Shown here one piece after another: positions 16,878-24,754 of a stretch of DNA of 42,635 nucleotides. Position 1 is the stretch's first letter, and the number at the start of each line of letters is the position of its first letter. Source of the DNA: an uncultured Bacilli bacterium (GTDB lineage Bacteria; Bacillota_I; Bacilli_A; RF39; UBA660); the NCBI GenBank assembly GCA_944350385.1, contig CALVOV010000009.1:1-42635 (forward strand), read 5' to 3'. The notes beneath the pieces were generated by a model, which was given only the letters and a program-made list of their open reading frames with translations, did no database searches and had not been told where the DNA came from. Both the position numbers and the translations under genes were made by a program.

Positions 16878-18179
16878 TTAATGATTTTTGGAATCATCAT
16901 TTATTTTGACACTTACTCTTTGTACAAAAAAATTATCTAAAATTGAAGTTTTACAATCTAAACTATTATTTTTTTCAACTATATCATGTACCAAAGATAA
17001 ACCAACACCATGTTGTCCACCTTTAGATGAATAACCATTTTCATATATTTTATCTAAATCTATATTACCTTCAAAATTATTTACAAACTCACCAATAATA
17101 TAACCATCATCTAAATAAACATTAATACTTACTAATTTTTTATTTTGATTTTTTAAAGCTTCAATCATATTATCTAAAACAACACCCAATATTGTAGATA
17201 AATCAACAAAATCAGTCTTTTGACATACATTATCTAATTCATTTGAAATAAATATTTCAATAGTTGCTCCTAAATTTTTTAACTCGATAAGCTTATAATT
17301 TAAAAAATTTCTAATTCCAGGAGTTTGTATATGTTGCAAATCACATAACCAACAATTCTTAATATCTTCTTTATGATTATCTAATAACCTATTAACATAT
17401 TTTTCTAAATCTTTAAACTTTTTCTCTTTAACCATACTTTTAATTAATAATAATTGATTTTTATTTTCATGTACTCTTCTTCTATATTCCAAATTTAAAT
17501 CATCATTTAATTTAGCATACTCGAATATCTCATTATAATATTTAATAACTAAATTATATTTAAATTCTTTATCTACTGAAAACATAAAACTACCAATTAA
17601 TAATAAAATAATAAAAATATCTATAAAAGTAGTACAATCAAAATCCATATAAGGAAATCTAAAGAATATAGTAAAAGAAATATTAATAATAAATAAAATA
17701 AATAAATATAAATATATATATTTATTACTAAATATTTTATCTATAAACGCTCTTATATTTTTTCTAAAGAAGAAAATAATTATTATTCCCACTAATAAAG
17801 CTATAAAATTAACTGAAAATTTTATTAAATTATAACTATAAAATGAAAACACAGCATCCCACATATTTAAATTAAATACAAGAAAAATACTTTTTACAAA
17901 TAGTCTAATCAAATAAATAATTAATGATAAAGCAATAGTTTTTAATAAATCTCTTTCAAATAATACTTTTAAAAAAGGTATATAAATAATACATAAAAAG
18001 AATATAGAAAATGTTGTATTCATTATAAAAATAATTGCATAAAAAAGAACAGAATATATTAAAATTGCTGTTGCTAATTTTCTACTAATTAACTTTTTAT
18101 TTTCAAAAACAAAGTAGGCACTAATAATTCCATAGAAGGCAAATAAAAGTGCTGTTATCATGCTAAGAATTATTTCCAT
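16878..18179 (-). CDS. AgrC-like sensor histidine kinase
   Basis: A 433-aa membrane kinase. About six to seven hydrophobic helices occupy residues ~1-205. A dimerisation/H-box region follows with RRVHENKNQLLLIKSMV (His likely phosphorylated), then a GHKL ATPase domain: N-box DNMIEALKNQ, then ENGYSSKGGQHGVGLSLVHDIVEKN (G boxes). This is the architecture of quorum-sensing receptors of the AgrC/ComD type, which detect peptides. No agrB/agrD-like processing gene or pre-peptide is seen nearby, so the signal is unknown. It overlaps the regulator gene by 17 nt, consistent with translational coupling. Confidence 0.87.
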   Translation of the reverse strand: MEIILSMITALLFAFYGIISAYFVFENKKLISRKLATAILIYSVLFYAIIFIMNTTFSIFFLCIIYIPFLKVLFERDLLKTIALSLIIYLIRLFVKSIFLVFNLNMWDAVFSFYSYNLIKFSVNFIALLVGIIIIFFFRKNIRAFIDKIFSNKYIYLYLFILFIINISFTIFFRFPYMDFDCTTFIDIFIILLLIGSFMFSVDKEFKYNLVIKYYNEIFEYAKLNDDLNLEYRRRVHENKNQLLLIKSMVKEKKFKDLEKYVNRLLDNHKEDIKNCWLCDLQHIQTPGIRNFLNYKLIELKNLGATIEIFISNELDNVCQKTDFVDLSTILGVVLDNMIEALKNQNKKLVSINVYLDDGYIIGEFVNNFEGNIDLDKIYENGYSSKGGQHGVGLSLVHDIVEKNNSLDCKTSILDNFFVQRVSVKINDDSKNH

Positions 18180-18900
18180 GCAAATTCACCATTCTATTTT
18201 TTAATATACTTTTATTACTTCTTGATAATAAATCTATTGACACATCTTTAAAGTATATTGTTCCAGCATCATAGTCTATTTTAGTAATTTTATCAAGATT
18301 TACAATACAGCTTCTGTGTGTTCTTAAAAAATTAGCATTTTCTAATTCATTGTCTATCTCTGAAATAGTTTTTCTTACAATATAATCATCATTTTCACAG
18401 ACAATGATACTAGAGTTATCTCTAAGATTTTTTTCAAAATAAATAATATCATCATATGGTAATGAAAAATAATCACCTTTATAAGAAAAATCATAAGATG
18501 GTCTATAAGATTGTATCTTTAAAGCTACTTTTAAAGTTTCAATTAAATTATTTTCTAAACTTTCTTCTAATTTTGATATAAAATCAAGCATCAAAATTTT
18601 TCCCGTAAAGCCTACTACTTTAAATTCATCATGTGATGTTACTACTACTATTGGACTAACCCAATCACCATTTTTTCTAATTTTTCTAGCTAAATCTATT
18701 CCATTCAATCCTGGAACTTCTACATCCAACAAGTACACCTTTCTACCGACTATTGAATTTAATTGTTCGATGGTTTCATCATTATATTTCTTAATACTAC
18801 AAATTTTATAATCCATTTTTGACTTACCCATTAACTTATTAATTACTTCTCTATAACGGCTAATAAATACTTCATCATCTTCATAAAGAATGAAGTTCAT
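18163..18900 (-). CDS. LytTR-family response regulator (AgrA-like)
   Basis: A 245-aa protein. The receiver domain (about 1-125) has acidic residues EDDE near the start and phospho-acceptor Asp in VYLLDVEVPGLNG. The Thr/Ser site is in VVTSHDEF and the Lys in DFISKLEE. The C-terminal LytTR DNA-binding domain (about 145-240) shows FSLPYDDIIYFEKN, the conserved FLRTHRSCIVNLDKI and LLSRSNKSIL. These regulators bind direct repeats upstream of targets. Cognate partner of the overlapping AgrC-like kinase. Start ATG 18900 with GAGGTGATT upstream. Confidence 0.9.
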   Translation of the reverse strand: MNFILYEDDEVFISRYREVINKLMGKSKMDYKICSIKKYNDETIEQLNSIVGRKVYLLDVEVPGLNGIDLARKIRKNGDWVSPIVVVTSHDEFKVVGFTGKILMLDFISKLEESLENNLIETLKVALKIQSYRPSYDFSYKGDYFSLPYDDIIYFEKNLRDNSSIIVCENDDYIVRKTISEIDNELENANFLRTHRSCIVNLDKITKIDYDAGTIYFKDVSIDLLSRSNKSILKNRMVNLHGNNS

Positions 18901-18913
18901 TTCTTAATCACCT

Positions 18914-19300
18914 CTAATTATTAAATCTTAGTAAGTATCCATCTGGATCTTGAATTAAAAATTCTTTGTCATCATATACCTGATCATCAACACGATAAGA
19001 ATGTGTTTCTAAATCTTTATAGATAGAAATATTATCTTCCACGATTTTTGAATATAATTCTTCAACATTATCAATGCTCATGCTTATATTTATTCCTCTT
19101 CCAAACGGTCTCTCCAGTGGTGCAACATTCCAGTTATCATTTATTTGTTCAAGCATGATTTGGTTACCGTCCAACTCCACAAAACAAAAATTATTTTCCA
19201 ATCTTTCATACAAAACCTTAAAACCTAATTTCAAATAAAACTCTTTGCTTTTATTTATATCAGTAACTGATAACTCTGGAATAAGCTTATTAAATTTCAT
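18914..19300 (-). CDS. VOC / bleomycin-resistance-like protein
   Basis: A 128-aa protein with the two beta-alpha-beta-beta-beta modules of the vicinal oxygen chelate superfamily: LIPELSVTDINKSKEFYLKLGF, FVELDGNQIMLEQ, and late FLIQDPDGYLLRF. The LIQDPDGYLLRF end resembles bleomycin-binding/BRP-type members more than glyoxalase I, where a metal Glu is followed differently. Members may sequester drugs or act as metal-dependent enzymes; the substrate is unknown. It lies 13 bp upstream of the LytTR regulator, so it may be the first gene of the kinase/regulator operon. Start after GGTGATTAT. Confidence 0.8.
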   Translation of the reverse strand: MKFNKLIPELSVTDINKSKEFYLKLGFKVLYERLENNFCFVELDGNQIMLEQINDNWNVAPLERPFGRGINISMSIDNVEELYSKIVEDNISIYKDLETHSYRVDDQVYDDKEFLIQDPDGYLLRFNN

Positions 19301-19365
19301 ATAATCACCACAAAAAAGATTATAACATGCTATTTAATAAAACAATATACTTTTTTTGTGAAAAA

Positions 19366-19394
19366 AGAAAAAAATAATATCATAAAATATTATT
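19366..19394 (-). terminator. Terminator after the kinase-fold gene
   Basis: Minus-strand stem AATAATAT/ATATTATT with 6-nt loop and a T-rich tail; AT-only stem, so strength is uncertain. Confidence 0.5.
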
Positions 19395-20064
19395 TTTTTC
19401 TCCTATTATCTAATTTTTTTCTTAATGTTTTAGGTAATTTTATATAAACGTCATCTAAAAATTTATCAATATCATTATTTTTAATAGAGATATCTACTTT
19501 TTTATAATTTTCAAACCACATGTAAAATAATAATTCCATTGAAGAATTTAAACTATCAATATTACTTTCTAAAGGATATTCACTAACTCTTTTATAACTA
19601 CAAGTGTCAATAGCAGTTAATTTGTCTCCATCAAATATTATATTAAAAGGTAAATCATCTATTAAAATATTTTCTGAAGATAACTTTAATATATCATTAT
19701 ACATTACCTTATATGCCTTAGATAATTTACTAAAATCGATAGTAGGGATAGTTCTAATATCATATGTATTTTCTGGAGCAAATAAATCATTTGGTATATA
19801 GTCTGTTCGATATCCCTTTAAAACATTTCCTACAGAATATAATTCATCAGGAAAAGCAAAAGATTGTAAATTAATATCATCCTTAGTTATAACTGCATCT
19901 AAAGTATGTTTGGAAGATGTATTATATTCAATAAATTTATAAGCTTTATTATTTTTACTTAAATAGCAAGGTCCTTCAGAACCACTACCAATTAATTTAT
20001 ACGTATTTTTTTTAATGAACATTTCAACATCAGAATTACATTCAAAGTTTATTATTTTTGACAT
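19390..20064 (-). CDS. Miniature protein-kinase-fold protein
   Basis: A 224-aa protein with the minimal parts of a protein-kinase or aminoglycoside-kinase fold. There is a glycine loop GSGSEG (26-31), a candidate ATP-lysine Lys43 (AYKFIE), a hinge-like FAFPDELY...KGYRTDYIP and a catalytic-loop-like IDDLPFN (Asp136, Asn141 five residues apart as in HRDxKxxN). A metal Asp153 in LTAIDTCSY stands in place of DFG. The C-lobe is very short. So it is likely an active phosphotransferase of unknown target rather than a remnant. The TTG at 20070 can be read as a start, but ATG 20064 with GGGATGG 6 nt upstream fits better. Stand-alone gene. Confidence 0.65.
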   Translation of the reverse strand: MSKIINFECNSDVEMFIKKNTYKLIGSGSEGPCYLSKNNKAYKFIEYNTSSKHTLDAVITKDDINLQSFAFPDELYSVGNVLKGYRTDYIPNDLFAPENTYDIRTIPTIDFSKLSKAYKVMYNDILKLSSENILIDDLPFNIIFDGDKLTAIDTCSYKRVSEYPLESNIDSLNSSMELLFYMWFENYKKVDISIKNNDIDKFLDDVYIKLPKTLRKKLDNRRKK

Positions 20065-20092
20065 AGTCAACCATCCCCAATTAACTGGCTAC

Positions 20093-20121
20093 ATTATATC
20101 ACAAATTGACTTAAAAATCAA
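20093..20121 (-). promoter_or_regulatory. Promoter of the kinase-fold gene
   Basis: Minus strand TTGATT (20121-20116), 17-nt spacer, TATAAT (20098-20093), with TGA directly before the -10. The -35 lies in the last codons of metK. Confidence 0.6.
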
Positions 20122-21223
20122 TTTTTTGTTCCCAAGGAAGATTGTTTTTTCCAAAGTGACCATAATTTGTTGTTTCTTTAAATATTGGATTTCTTAAATT
20201 CAAAAAATTTATAATTCCTTTTGGAGTTAAATCAAATTTGTTTGATACTTTCTCTAAAATTTGTTCTTCACTAATTGTATTAGTAAAGAAAGTATTAATA
20301 TATATAGAAATTGGTTCAGCAATACCAATAGCATATGATAGTTGAACCTCACAACGCTTAGCATATCCATTAGCAACAATGTTTTTGGCTAAAAAACGGG
20401 CCATATAAGCCGCAGAGCGATCAACTTTAGTAGCATCTTTTCCTGAAAAAGCTCCACCACCATGATGTGCATAACCACCATAAGTATCTACAATTATCTT
20501 TCTACCAGTCAAACCAGCATCACCCAATGGACCTCCAATAACAAATCTACCTGTTGGATTAATCAATATTTTTGTCTTATCATCTAATAAATATTTTGGA
20601 ATAACTTTTAAAATAACTTCTTTATATAAACTTTCTTTTAAATAACTAAGTTCAACATTTTCTTTATGTTGAGTAGAAATTAATATTGCATCAACTCGAG
20701 AAATTTTATCGTCATCATATTCAATAGTAACTTGCGTTTTTCCATCTGGACCTAATCCATCTACAATCTTATTTCTTCTAACGTCAGTTAAACGTTTAGC
20801 TAATTTATGTGCTAAAAGAATACCCATTGGCATCAATTCTTCTGTCTCATCACAAGCATAGCCAATCATCATTCCTTGATCACCTGCTCCCCCTACTAAA
20901 TCATTAGTTCCCAATGCTATGTCAGGAGATTGCTTTGTCAAATTAATAATAATATTACAACTATCAGCATCAATATCATAATCTTTGCCAAAATAACCAA
21001 TACTTTTAATTGTTCTACGTACTACATTTTCTATAGATACATCAGCACTACTTGTAACCTCTCCAGTAATAAATATGGTATTTTTACCAGCAACAGTCTC
21101 AATTGCCACTCTAGAATTACAATCTCCTCTTAAAAATTCATCTAATAAACTATCAGAAATTAAGTCACATAGTTTATCAGGATGTCCTTCTGTAACACTT
21201 TCAGAAGTAAAATATTTTTTCAT
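20111..21223 (-). CDS. metK: S-adenosylmethionine synthetase MetK
   Basis: Makes S-adenosylmethionine from methionine and ATP. A 370-aa protein (family usual ~390) with [20 protein letters not shown] at the N-terminus, [16 protein letters not shown], the phosphate-loop region [24 protein letters not shown], and [24 protein letters not shown]. True start is ATG 21223 behind GGAGGAG; the open frame continues upstream to 21280 but that part lies in the riboswitch leader. Regulated by a SAM-I riboswitch with terminator. The final ~20 residues are shorter than in relatives. Confidence 0.97.
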   Translation of the reverse strand: MKKYFTSESVTEGHPDKLCDLISDSLLDEFLRGDCNSRVAIETVAGKNTIFITGEVTSSADVSIENVVRRTIKSIGYFGKDYDIDADSCNIIINLTKQSPDIALGTNDLVGGAGDQGMMIGYACDETEELMPMGILLAHKLAKRLTDVRRNKIVDGLGPDGKTQVTIEYDDDKISRVDAILISTQHKENVELSYLKESLYKEVILKVIPKYLLDDKTKILINPTGRFVIGGPLGDAGLTGRKIIVDTYGGYAHHGGGAFSGKDATKVDRSAAYMARFLAKNIVANGYAKRCEVQLSYAIGIAEPISIYINTFFTNTISEEQILEKVSNKFDLTPKGIINFLNLRNPIFKETTNYGHFGKNNLPWEQKIDF

Positions 21224-21251
21224 AAACTCCTCCTCTATATATGTATCAAAA

Positions 21252-21277
21252 CAAAAAAATCCTTTAGCAATAAGGAT
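21252..21277 (-). terminator. Riboswitch-controlled terminator upstream of metK
   Basis: Minus-strand stem ATCCTT/AAGGAT with 7-nt loop followed by seven T, lying between the SAM aptamer and the metK start; the expression platform of the riboswitch. Confidence 0.85.
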
Positions 21278-21293
21278 CATATTTCAGTAAAAA

Positions 21294-21390
21294 TTATCAT
21301 CCAAAGCATTGCTACTTTGCCGGTATTAGCACCTTACTAAAAAGGTTGCTGTGGAGTCATAAAGCCGATTCTCTCGTCCACTCTTGATAA
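21294..21390 (-). ncRNA. SAM-I (S-box) riboswitch aptamer
   Basis: On the minus strand the S-box signature appears in order: TTATCAAGAGTGGACGAG, then CGGCTTTATGACTCC, ACAGCAACC, GGTGCTAATACC and finally GGATGATAA pairing back to the 5' TTATC strand (P1). With SAM bound, the downstream terminator (21252-21277) is expected to form and metK transcription to stop. Confidence 0.95.
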
Positions 21391-21403
21391 CATATATAGA
21401 TTA

Positions 21404-21432
21404 ATTATAATAATTGTTTTTTTATAAGTCAA
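21404..21432 (-). promoter_or_regulatory. metK promoter
   Basis: Minus strand TTGACT (21432-21427), exactly 17 nt, TATAAT (21409-21404). The -35 box includes the TGA stop codon of the upstream transglutaminase-like gene. Confidence 0.75.
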
Positions 21433-22349
21433 TTACAACTTGGTAATAAACTACTTAACTCACTTCTTGTATGAGTTATAGAAAATTGATCATCACTTTT
21501 ATTAAAATATTCATAAGTATAATCACTTGTACTATCCCATGTTAGATCAACGTTATAATAATTACTTCCAAGTTTTACAATATTCCAAGCATGATCAGTA
21601 GAAGAATAACCAGTAACATAATAACATGGAATATCTAATTGCATTAAAATATATTGAAAAGCTTTAGAATATCCAGCACAAACAGAAGATTTATTAACAA
21701 TAGCACTATAAGTACTTTGATTAAGCGATGAGTTAGTATCATAATCTAGAATTTCTTTTAAATAATTATGAACAAATCTTTCTTTTTCTAAATCACTACG
21801 ATATTTTTTAGCCTCATTAATAATCTTTTCACTCTCATAAAAAAATAATTCTCTACTTTTTTCAATATCTTCAATAGTAGCATTAAAATTCAATTTAATT
21901 TTCAAACACTTTTCATCAACATTATATTGATAAGTATAACTATTGTCTAACCAAAAAAGCTCTGGATGATCATATAAAACAGCTTCAACAATTTTTGAAA
22001 CATCATCTTTATCAATATCAATAATTGGACTAAATTCACTATTTAAATTAAGAGCATTATCATAAACTTGTTTATATAAAACTTGATAGTTACTATCAAT
22101 AATTCCATAATAAGGATAATATAATAAATCAAAATCATATTCCTCACCTATATAACCAATATCTCTAGAAACACTTTCACTATTTACTAACTTACCAATA
22201 GCCTTAAAATATGGCATATTATTATCTAAAGATAAATCTTCGTATTTACTTTGTATTAGAGGAATAAAATTAAATATAATTAAAGTACTTAATAATAGAA
22301 ATAAACAAAAACTAATAATAAAATTTAAAATACTATTTAATAATCTCAT
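21429..22349 (-). CDS. Transglutaminase-like (cysteine protease fold) membrane-anchored protein
   Basis: A 306-aa protein with one N-terminal TM helix (about 8-30) and a C-terminal transglutaminase-like domain. The catalytic triad can be placed at Cys224 (SSVCAGYSKA), His253 (TDHAWNIV) and Asp268 (YYNVDLTWD), all in the family's usual spacing. The middle region (~70-190) reads like the helical lead-in domain of bacterial secreted transglutaminase-like proteins. Probably outside the membrane, possibly acting on cell-surface protein or wall; target unknown. Start ATG 22349 behind AGGAGG. No own terminator before the metK leader is evident. Confidence 0.85.
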   Translation of the reverse strand: MRLLNSILNFIISFCLFLLLSTLIIFNFIPLIQSKYEDLSLDNNMPYFKAIGKLVNSESVSRDIGYIGEEYDFDLLYYPYYGIIDSNYQVLYKQVYDNALNLNSEFSPIIDIDKDDVSKIVEAVLYDHPELFWLDNSYTYQYNVDEKCLKIKLNFNATIEDIEKSRELFFYESEKIINEAKKYRSDLEKERFVHNYLKEILDYDTNSSLNQSTYSAIVNKSSVCAGYSKAFQYILMQLDIPCYYVTGYSSTDHAWNIVKLGSNYYNVDLTWDSTSDYTYEYFNKSDDQFSITHTRSELSSLLPSCN

Positions 22350-22387
22350 TTTTCCCTCCTAATGCTTTCTATAATACCATAGTAAAA

Positions 22388-22414
22388 GAAAAAAACTTGT
22401 CTATTTGACAAGTT
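22388..22414 (-). terminator. Terminator after the flavodoxin gene
   Basis: Minus-strand stem AACTTGTC/GACAAGTT (22394-22401 with 22407-22414) followed by seven T. Confidence 0.85.
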
Positions 22415-22415
22415 T

Positions 22416-22901
22416 TTACATTTTAGATTCATCATCTTCCAAATGATCTAACCAATCTTCGAATTCATAAGGATTAGTAAGTCTCCCCTTATCAAATTGC
22501 AAAGATAAACTTTTTTTAATATTAGCGCCTGTTAAATTTGCAATATTATCAAAAGTTCTCCCTAACCAACCACCATTAGTTGCAATAGGAATAATAGTTT
22601 TACCTTTTAAATTATAAGTGTGCAAAAACGTATTAACTGGGCTAGCCACACTATACCACCAAACTGGAGTACAAAGAATAATTTCATCATATTGATTAAA
22701 ATCAATATCTAAAGGTTCTATATCTGGTTGATAATCTAGTGGTACTAACTTTTCTTCTGATGCAACAACTTTATCATAATCATCTGAATACTCTTCTTTT
22801 GTTTTTATTTCTACAGTATCGTAATTATATCTATTTTTAATTTTATCAACAATACCTCGAGTATTATTAGTATAAGAATAAAAAACAATTAATCTTTTCA
22901 T
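22416..22901 (-). CDS. Flavodoxin family protein
   Basis: A 161-aa flavodoxin-fold protein that should bind FMN. The N-terminal phosphate-binding loop is FYSYTNNTRGIVDKI, and the isoalloxazine-contacting loop is ILCTPVWWYSVASPVNTFL, followed by IPIATNGGWLGRTFDNI. This variant (YSYTNNTR, TPVWW) matches small flavodoxin/NADPH-reductase-like proteins annotated simply as flavodoxin in Firmicutes. Electron carrier role is inferred. No partner gene adjacent. Single-gene unit. Confidence 0.88.
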   Translation of the reverse strand: MKRLIVFYSYTNNTRGIVDKIKNRYNYDTVEIKTKEEYSDDYDKVVASEEKLVPLDYQPDIEPLDIDFNQYDEIILCTPVWWYSVASPVNTFLHTYNLKGKTIIPIATNGGWLGRTFDNIANLTGANIKKSLSLQFDKGRLTNPYEFEDWLDHLEDDESKM

Positions 22902-22935
22902 ATAAAACCTCCAACCATATAGACATTATAACACA

Positions 22936-23628
22936 TTAACTAAATATTACATCTAAAAACATCATTATTAAAAAACCAAAGGTAAAATAAAAAGCCGAAT
23001 ATGTAGAATAAGACTTAGGAATTAATTCATCTACTACTACATATATCATTGCACCTGCTGCAAAAGATAATAAAAATGGAAGAAGAGGAACAACAAAACT
23101 TACTAATAATAAAGTTAATATTGAAAATATTGGCTCTACAATACCAGATAAAAAACCCATAAAAAATGATTTTGTCTTACTCATACCCTTTTCTCTTAAA
23201 GGCATCGAAATAATAGCTCCTTCAGGTATATTTTGTAGAGCAATCCCCATAGATAAAAGAAAAGTTTGAGAAAAACTTAGCGATGAAGTTAAAAGACTAG
23301 CTAAACCAACACCAACAGCCATACCCTCTGGAATATTATGAAAAGTAACAGCCAAAAACATCTTAGAAAAAGAACTATCCCATTTATTAATCATAAATAA
23401 AAATAAAGCTCCTAATACAAATCCAATTATTACAAAAATGATATTACTACTCGTTTCAATTGCTGGTAATAGTAAAGACCAAATAGCTGATGCAAACATA
23501 ATACCGCCAGCTACTGCTAATAAAACATTTTCTTTATTCTTATTAAATTTGTTCTTTAGAAAATAAACCATAGAAGATCCTAAAGAAGTACCAATTAATG
23601 GTAAAAACAAACAACTAATTAAACTCAA
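22936..23628 (-). CDS. ZIP family metal (zinc/iron) transporter
   Basis: A ~230-aa membrane protein with eight hydrophobic helices. The metal-binding motifs of ZIP helices IV and V are present: HNIPEGMAVGVG and the second QNIPEGAIISMPL, where the first His is replaced by Gln. That substitution also occurs in GufA-like members. The cytosolic loop between helices III and IV is short. Moves divalent metal, most likely zinc. The frame opens at GTG 23637, but that codon sits inside the ribosome binding sequence AGGTGAT; TTG 23628, 6 nt after it, is the more likely start. Confidence 0.87.
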   Translation of the reverse strand: MSLISCLFLPLIGTSLGSSMVYFLKNKFNKNKENVLLAVAGGIMFASAIWSLLLPAIETSSNIIFVIIGFVLGALFLFMINKWDSSFSKMFLAVTFHNIPEGMAVGVGLASLLTSSLSFSQTFLLSMGIALQNIPEGAIISMPLREKGMSKTKSFFMGFLSGIVEPIFSILTLLLVSFVVPLLPFLLSFAAGAMIYVVVDELIPKSYSTYSAFYFTFGFLIMMFLDVIFS

Positions 23629-23652
23629 AAAAATCACCTATTTTAATATATG

Positions 23653-23674
23653 AAAAAAAGAGCTTAACGCTCTT
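23653..23674 (-). terminator. Terminator after the 94-aa gene
   Basis: Minus-strand stem AAGAGC/GCTCTT (23658-23663 with 23669-23674) followed by seven T; overlaps the gene's stop codon. Confidence 0.75.
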
Positions 23675-23948
23675 CTATATTTAATTCTTTTATTTTTCCT
23701 TCTACTCTATTTAAAATTTTTTCTAAAAACTCTATTGTTAATCCAGTTAAAAATGCTTCAGGAAAATAATTGACGTCATAATATCCTAACACAGTATCAT
23801 ATGTAGTCATGTAATCATCACTTTTTAAAAAATCTAAATAACTATCATATTCCATATTATGTAATAAAATATCTAACTTACTATCAATTTTATCAATCAT
23901 CTCAATTTGTTCTTCACTAAGTACATTATTTTCCATAAAATCCTCCAC
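23664..23948 (-). CDS. Small acidic hypothetical protein (94 aa)
   Basis: Not recognised. Rich in Asp, Glu, Leu and Tyr, predicted mainly helical, with no membrane segment, Cys cluster or known motif. Start has GGAGGATTTT upstream and lies 6 nt after the methionine aminopeptidase stop, so it is the last gene of the trkA-trkH-map unit and shares the following terminator. Confidence 0.65.
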   Translation of the reverse strand: MEDFMENNVLSEEQIEMIDKIDSKLDILLHNMEYDSYLDFLKSDDYMTTYDTVLGYYDVNYFPEAFLTGLTIEFLEKILNRVEGKIKELNIEER

Positions 23949-23954
23949 TATATT

Positions 23955-24710
23955 CTAGTCATCTAATCTTGGAGTAAGTATTTCATACCCATCTTTAGTA
24001 ACTAAAACTGTATGTTCATAATGAGCAGCATCAGAAGAATCAAGAGTTTTTACAGTCCAATCATCATCACACAAATAAACATTTCTACGTCCGAAAGTAA
24101 GCATTGGCTCAATACATATTACCATTCCTTCTTTTAGTCGAGGACCAGTTCCTGGTATACCATAATTTGGGACTTCAGGATCTTCATGCATATCTTTTCC
24201 TATGCCATGTCCACATAATTCACGAACAACACCTAAATTTTTAGATTCCGCATATACTTGTACAGCATGAGATATATCGCCAATTCTATTTCCTGGCTTA
24301 ACCATCTTAATTCCTTCATATAAAGCCTTTTCTGTATGTTCCATTAAATAAGCTTTGTTTTTATCAACTTCACCTACTTTATATGTCCAAGCAGCATCTC
24401 CTTGATAACCTTTATAACCTATTACTACATCTATAGTTATTATATCCCCATTTTTTAATTTATAATCATTTGGTATACCATGTACAACTGTATCATTTAC
24501 ACTAGTACACAAAGTTGCTGGAAAACCTTCAAAACCTTTACAAGTTGGAACAGCATCATGTTCTCTAATGAAATCTTCACATAATTTATCTAATTCTTTA
24601 GTAGTTATTCCTTCTTTTATATATGGTTTAATAAATTTATGCATCTTTGATACTAACACACCGGCATGACGCATTAACTCTATTTCACGTTCACTTTTAA
24701 TAATAATCAT
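23955..24710 (-). CDS. map: Methionine aminopeptidase, type I
   Basis: Removes N-terminal methionine from new proteins. A 251-aa protein with all metal ligands of the family: His in TVVHGIPNDY, Asp pair in TIDVVIGYKGYQGDAAWT, His in CGHGIGKDMHEDPEVPNYG, Glu in ICIEPML and the final Glu in AHYEHTVLVT. The open frame extends to 24758, but those 16 residues are unlike the family; ATG 24710 with GGGAG upstream gives the standard IIIKSEREIELMRHAG start. Unlike many Firmicutes it is not in the ribosomal-protein operon here but follows trkH by 44 bp. Confidence 0.95.
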   Translation of the reverse strand: MIIIKSEREIELMRHAGVLVSKMHKFIKPYIKEGITTKELDKLCEDFIREHDAVPTCKGFEGFPATLCTSVNDTVVHGIPNDYKLKNGDIITIDVVIGYKGYQGDAAWTYKVGEVDKNKAYLMEHTEKALYEGIKMVKPGNRIGDISHAVQVYAESKNLGVVRELCGHGIGKDMHEDPEVPNYGIPGTGPRLKEGMVICIEPMLTFGRRNVYLCDDDWTVKTLDSSDAAHYEHTVLVTKDGYEILTPRLDD

Positions 24711-24754
24711 TAGAATACTCCCTTCACAACACATGATTATATCACACAAAGCAA

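Noticed and set aside
16778..16900. N-terminal extension of the cold-shock protein
   Set aside because: The extra 41 residues are hydrophobic, unlike any Csp, and the ribosome binding site lies downstream of them.
19604..21290. Plus-strand frames opposite the kinase-fold gene, metK and its leader
   Set aside because: They are antisense shadows of real genes or of the SAM riboswitch, without ribosome binding sites or protein-like composition.
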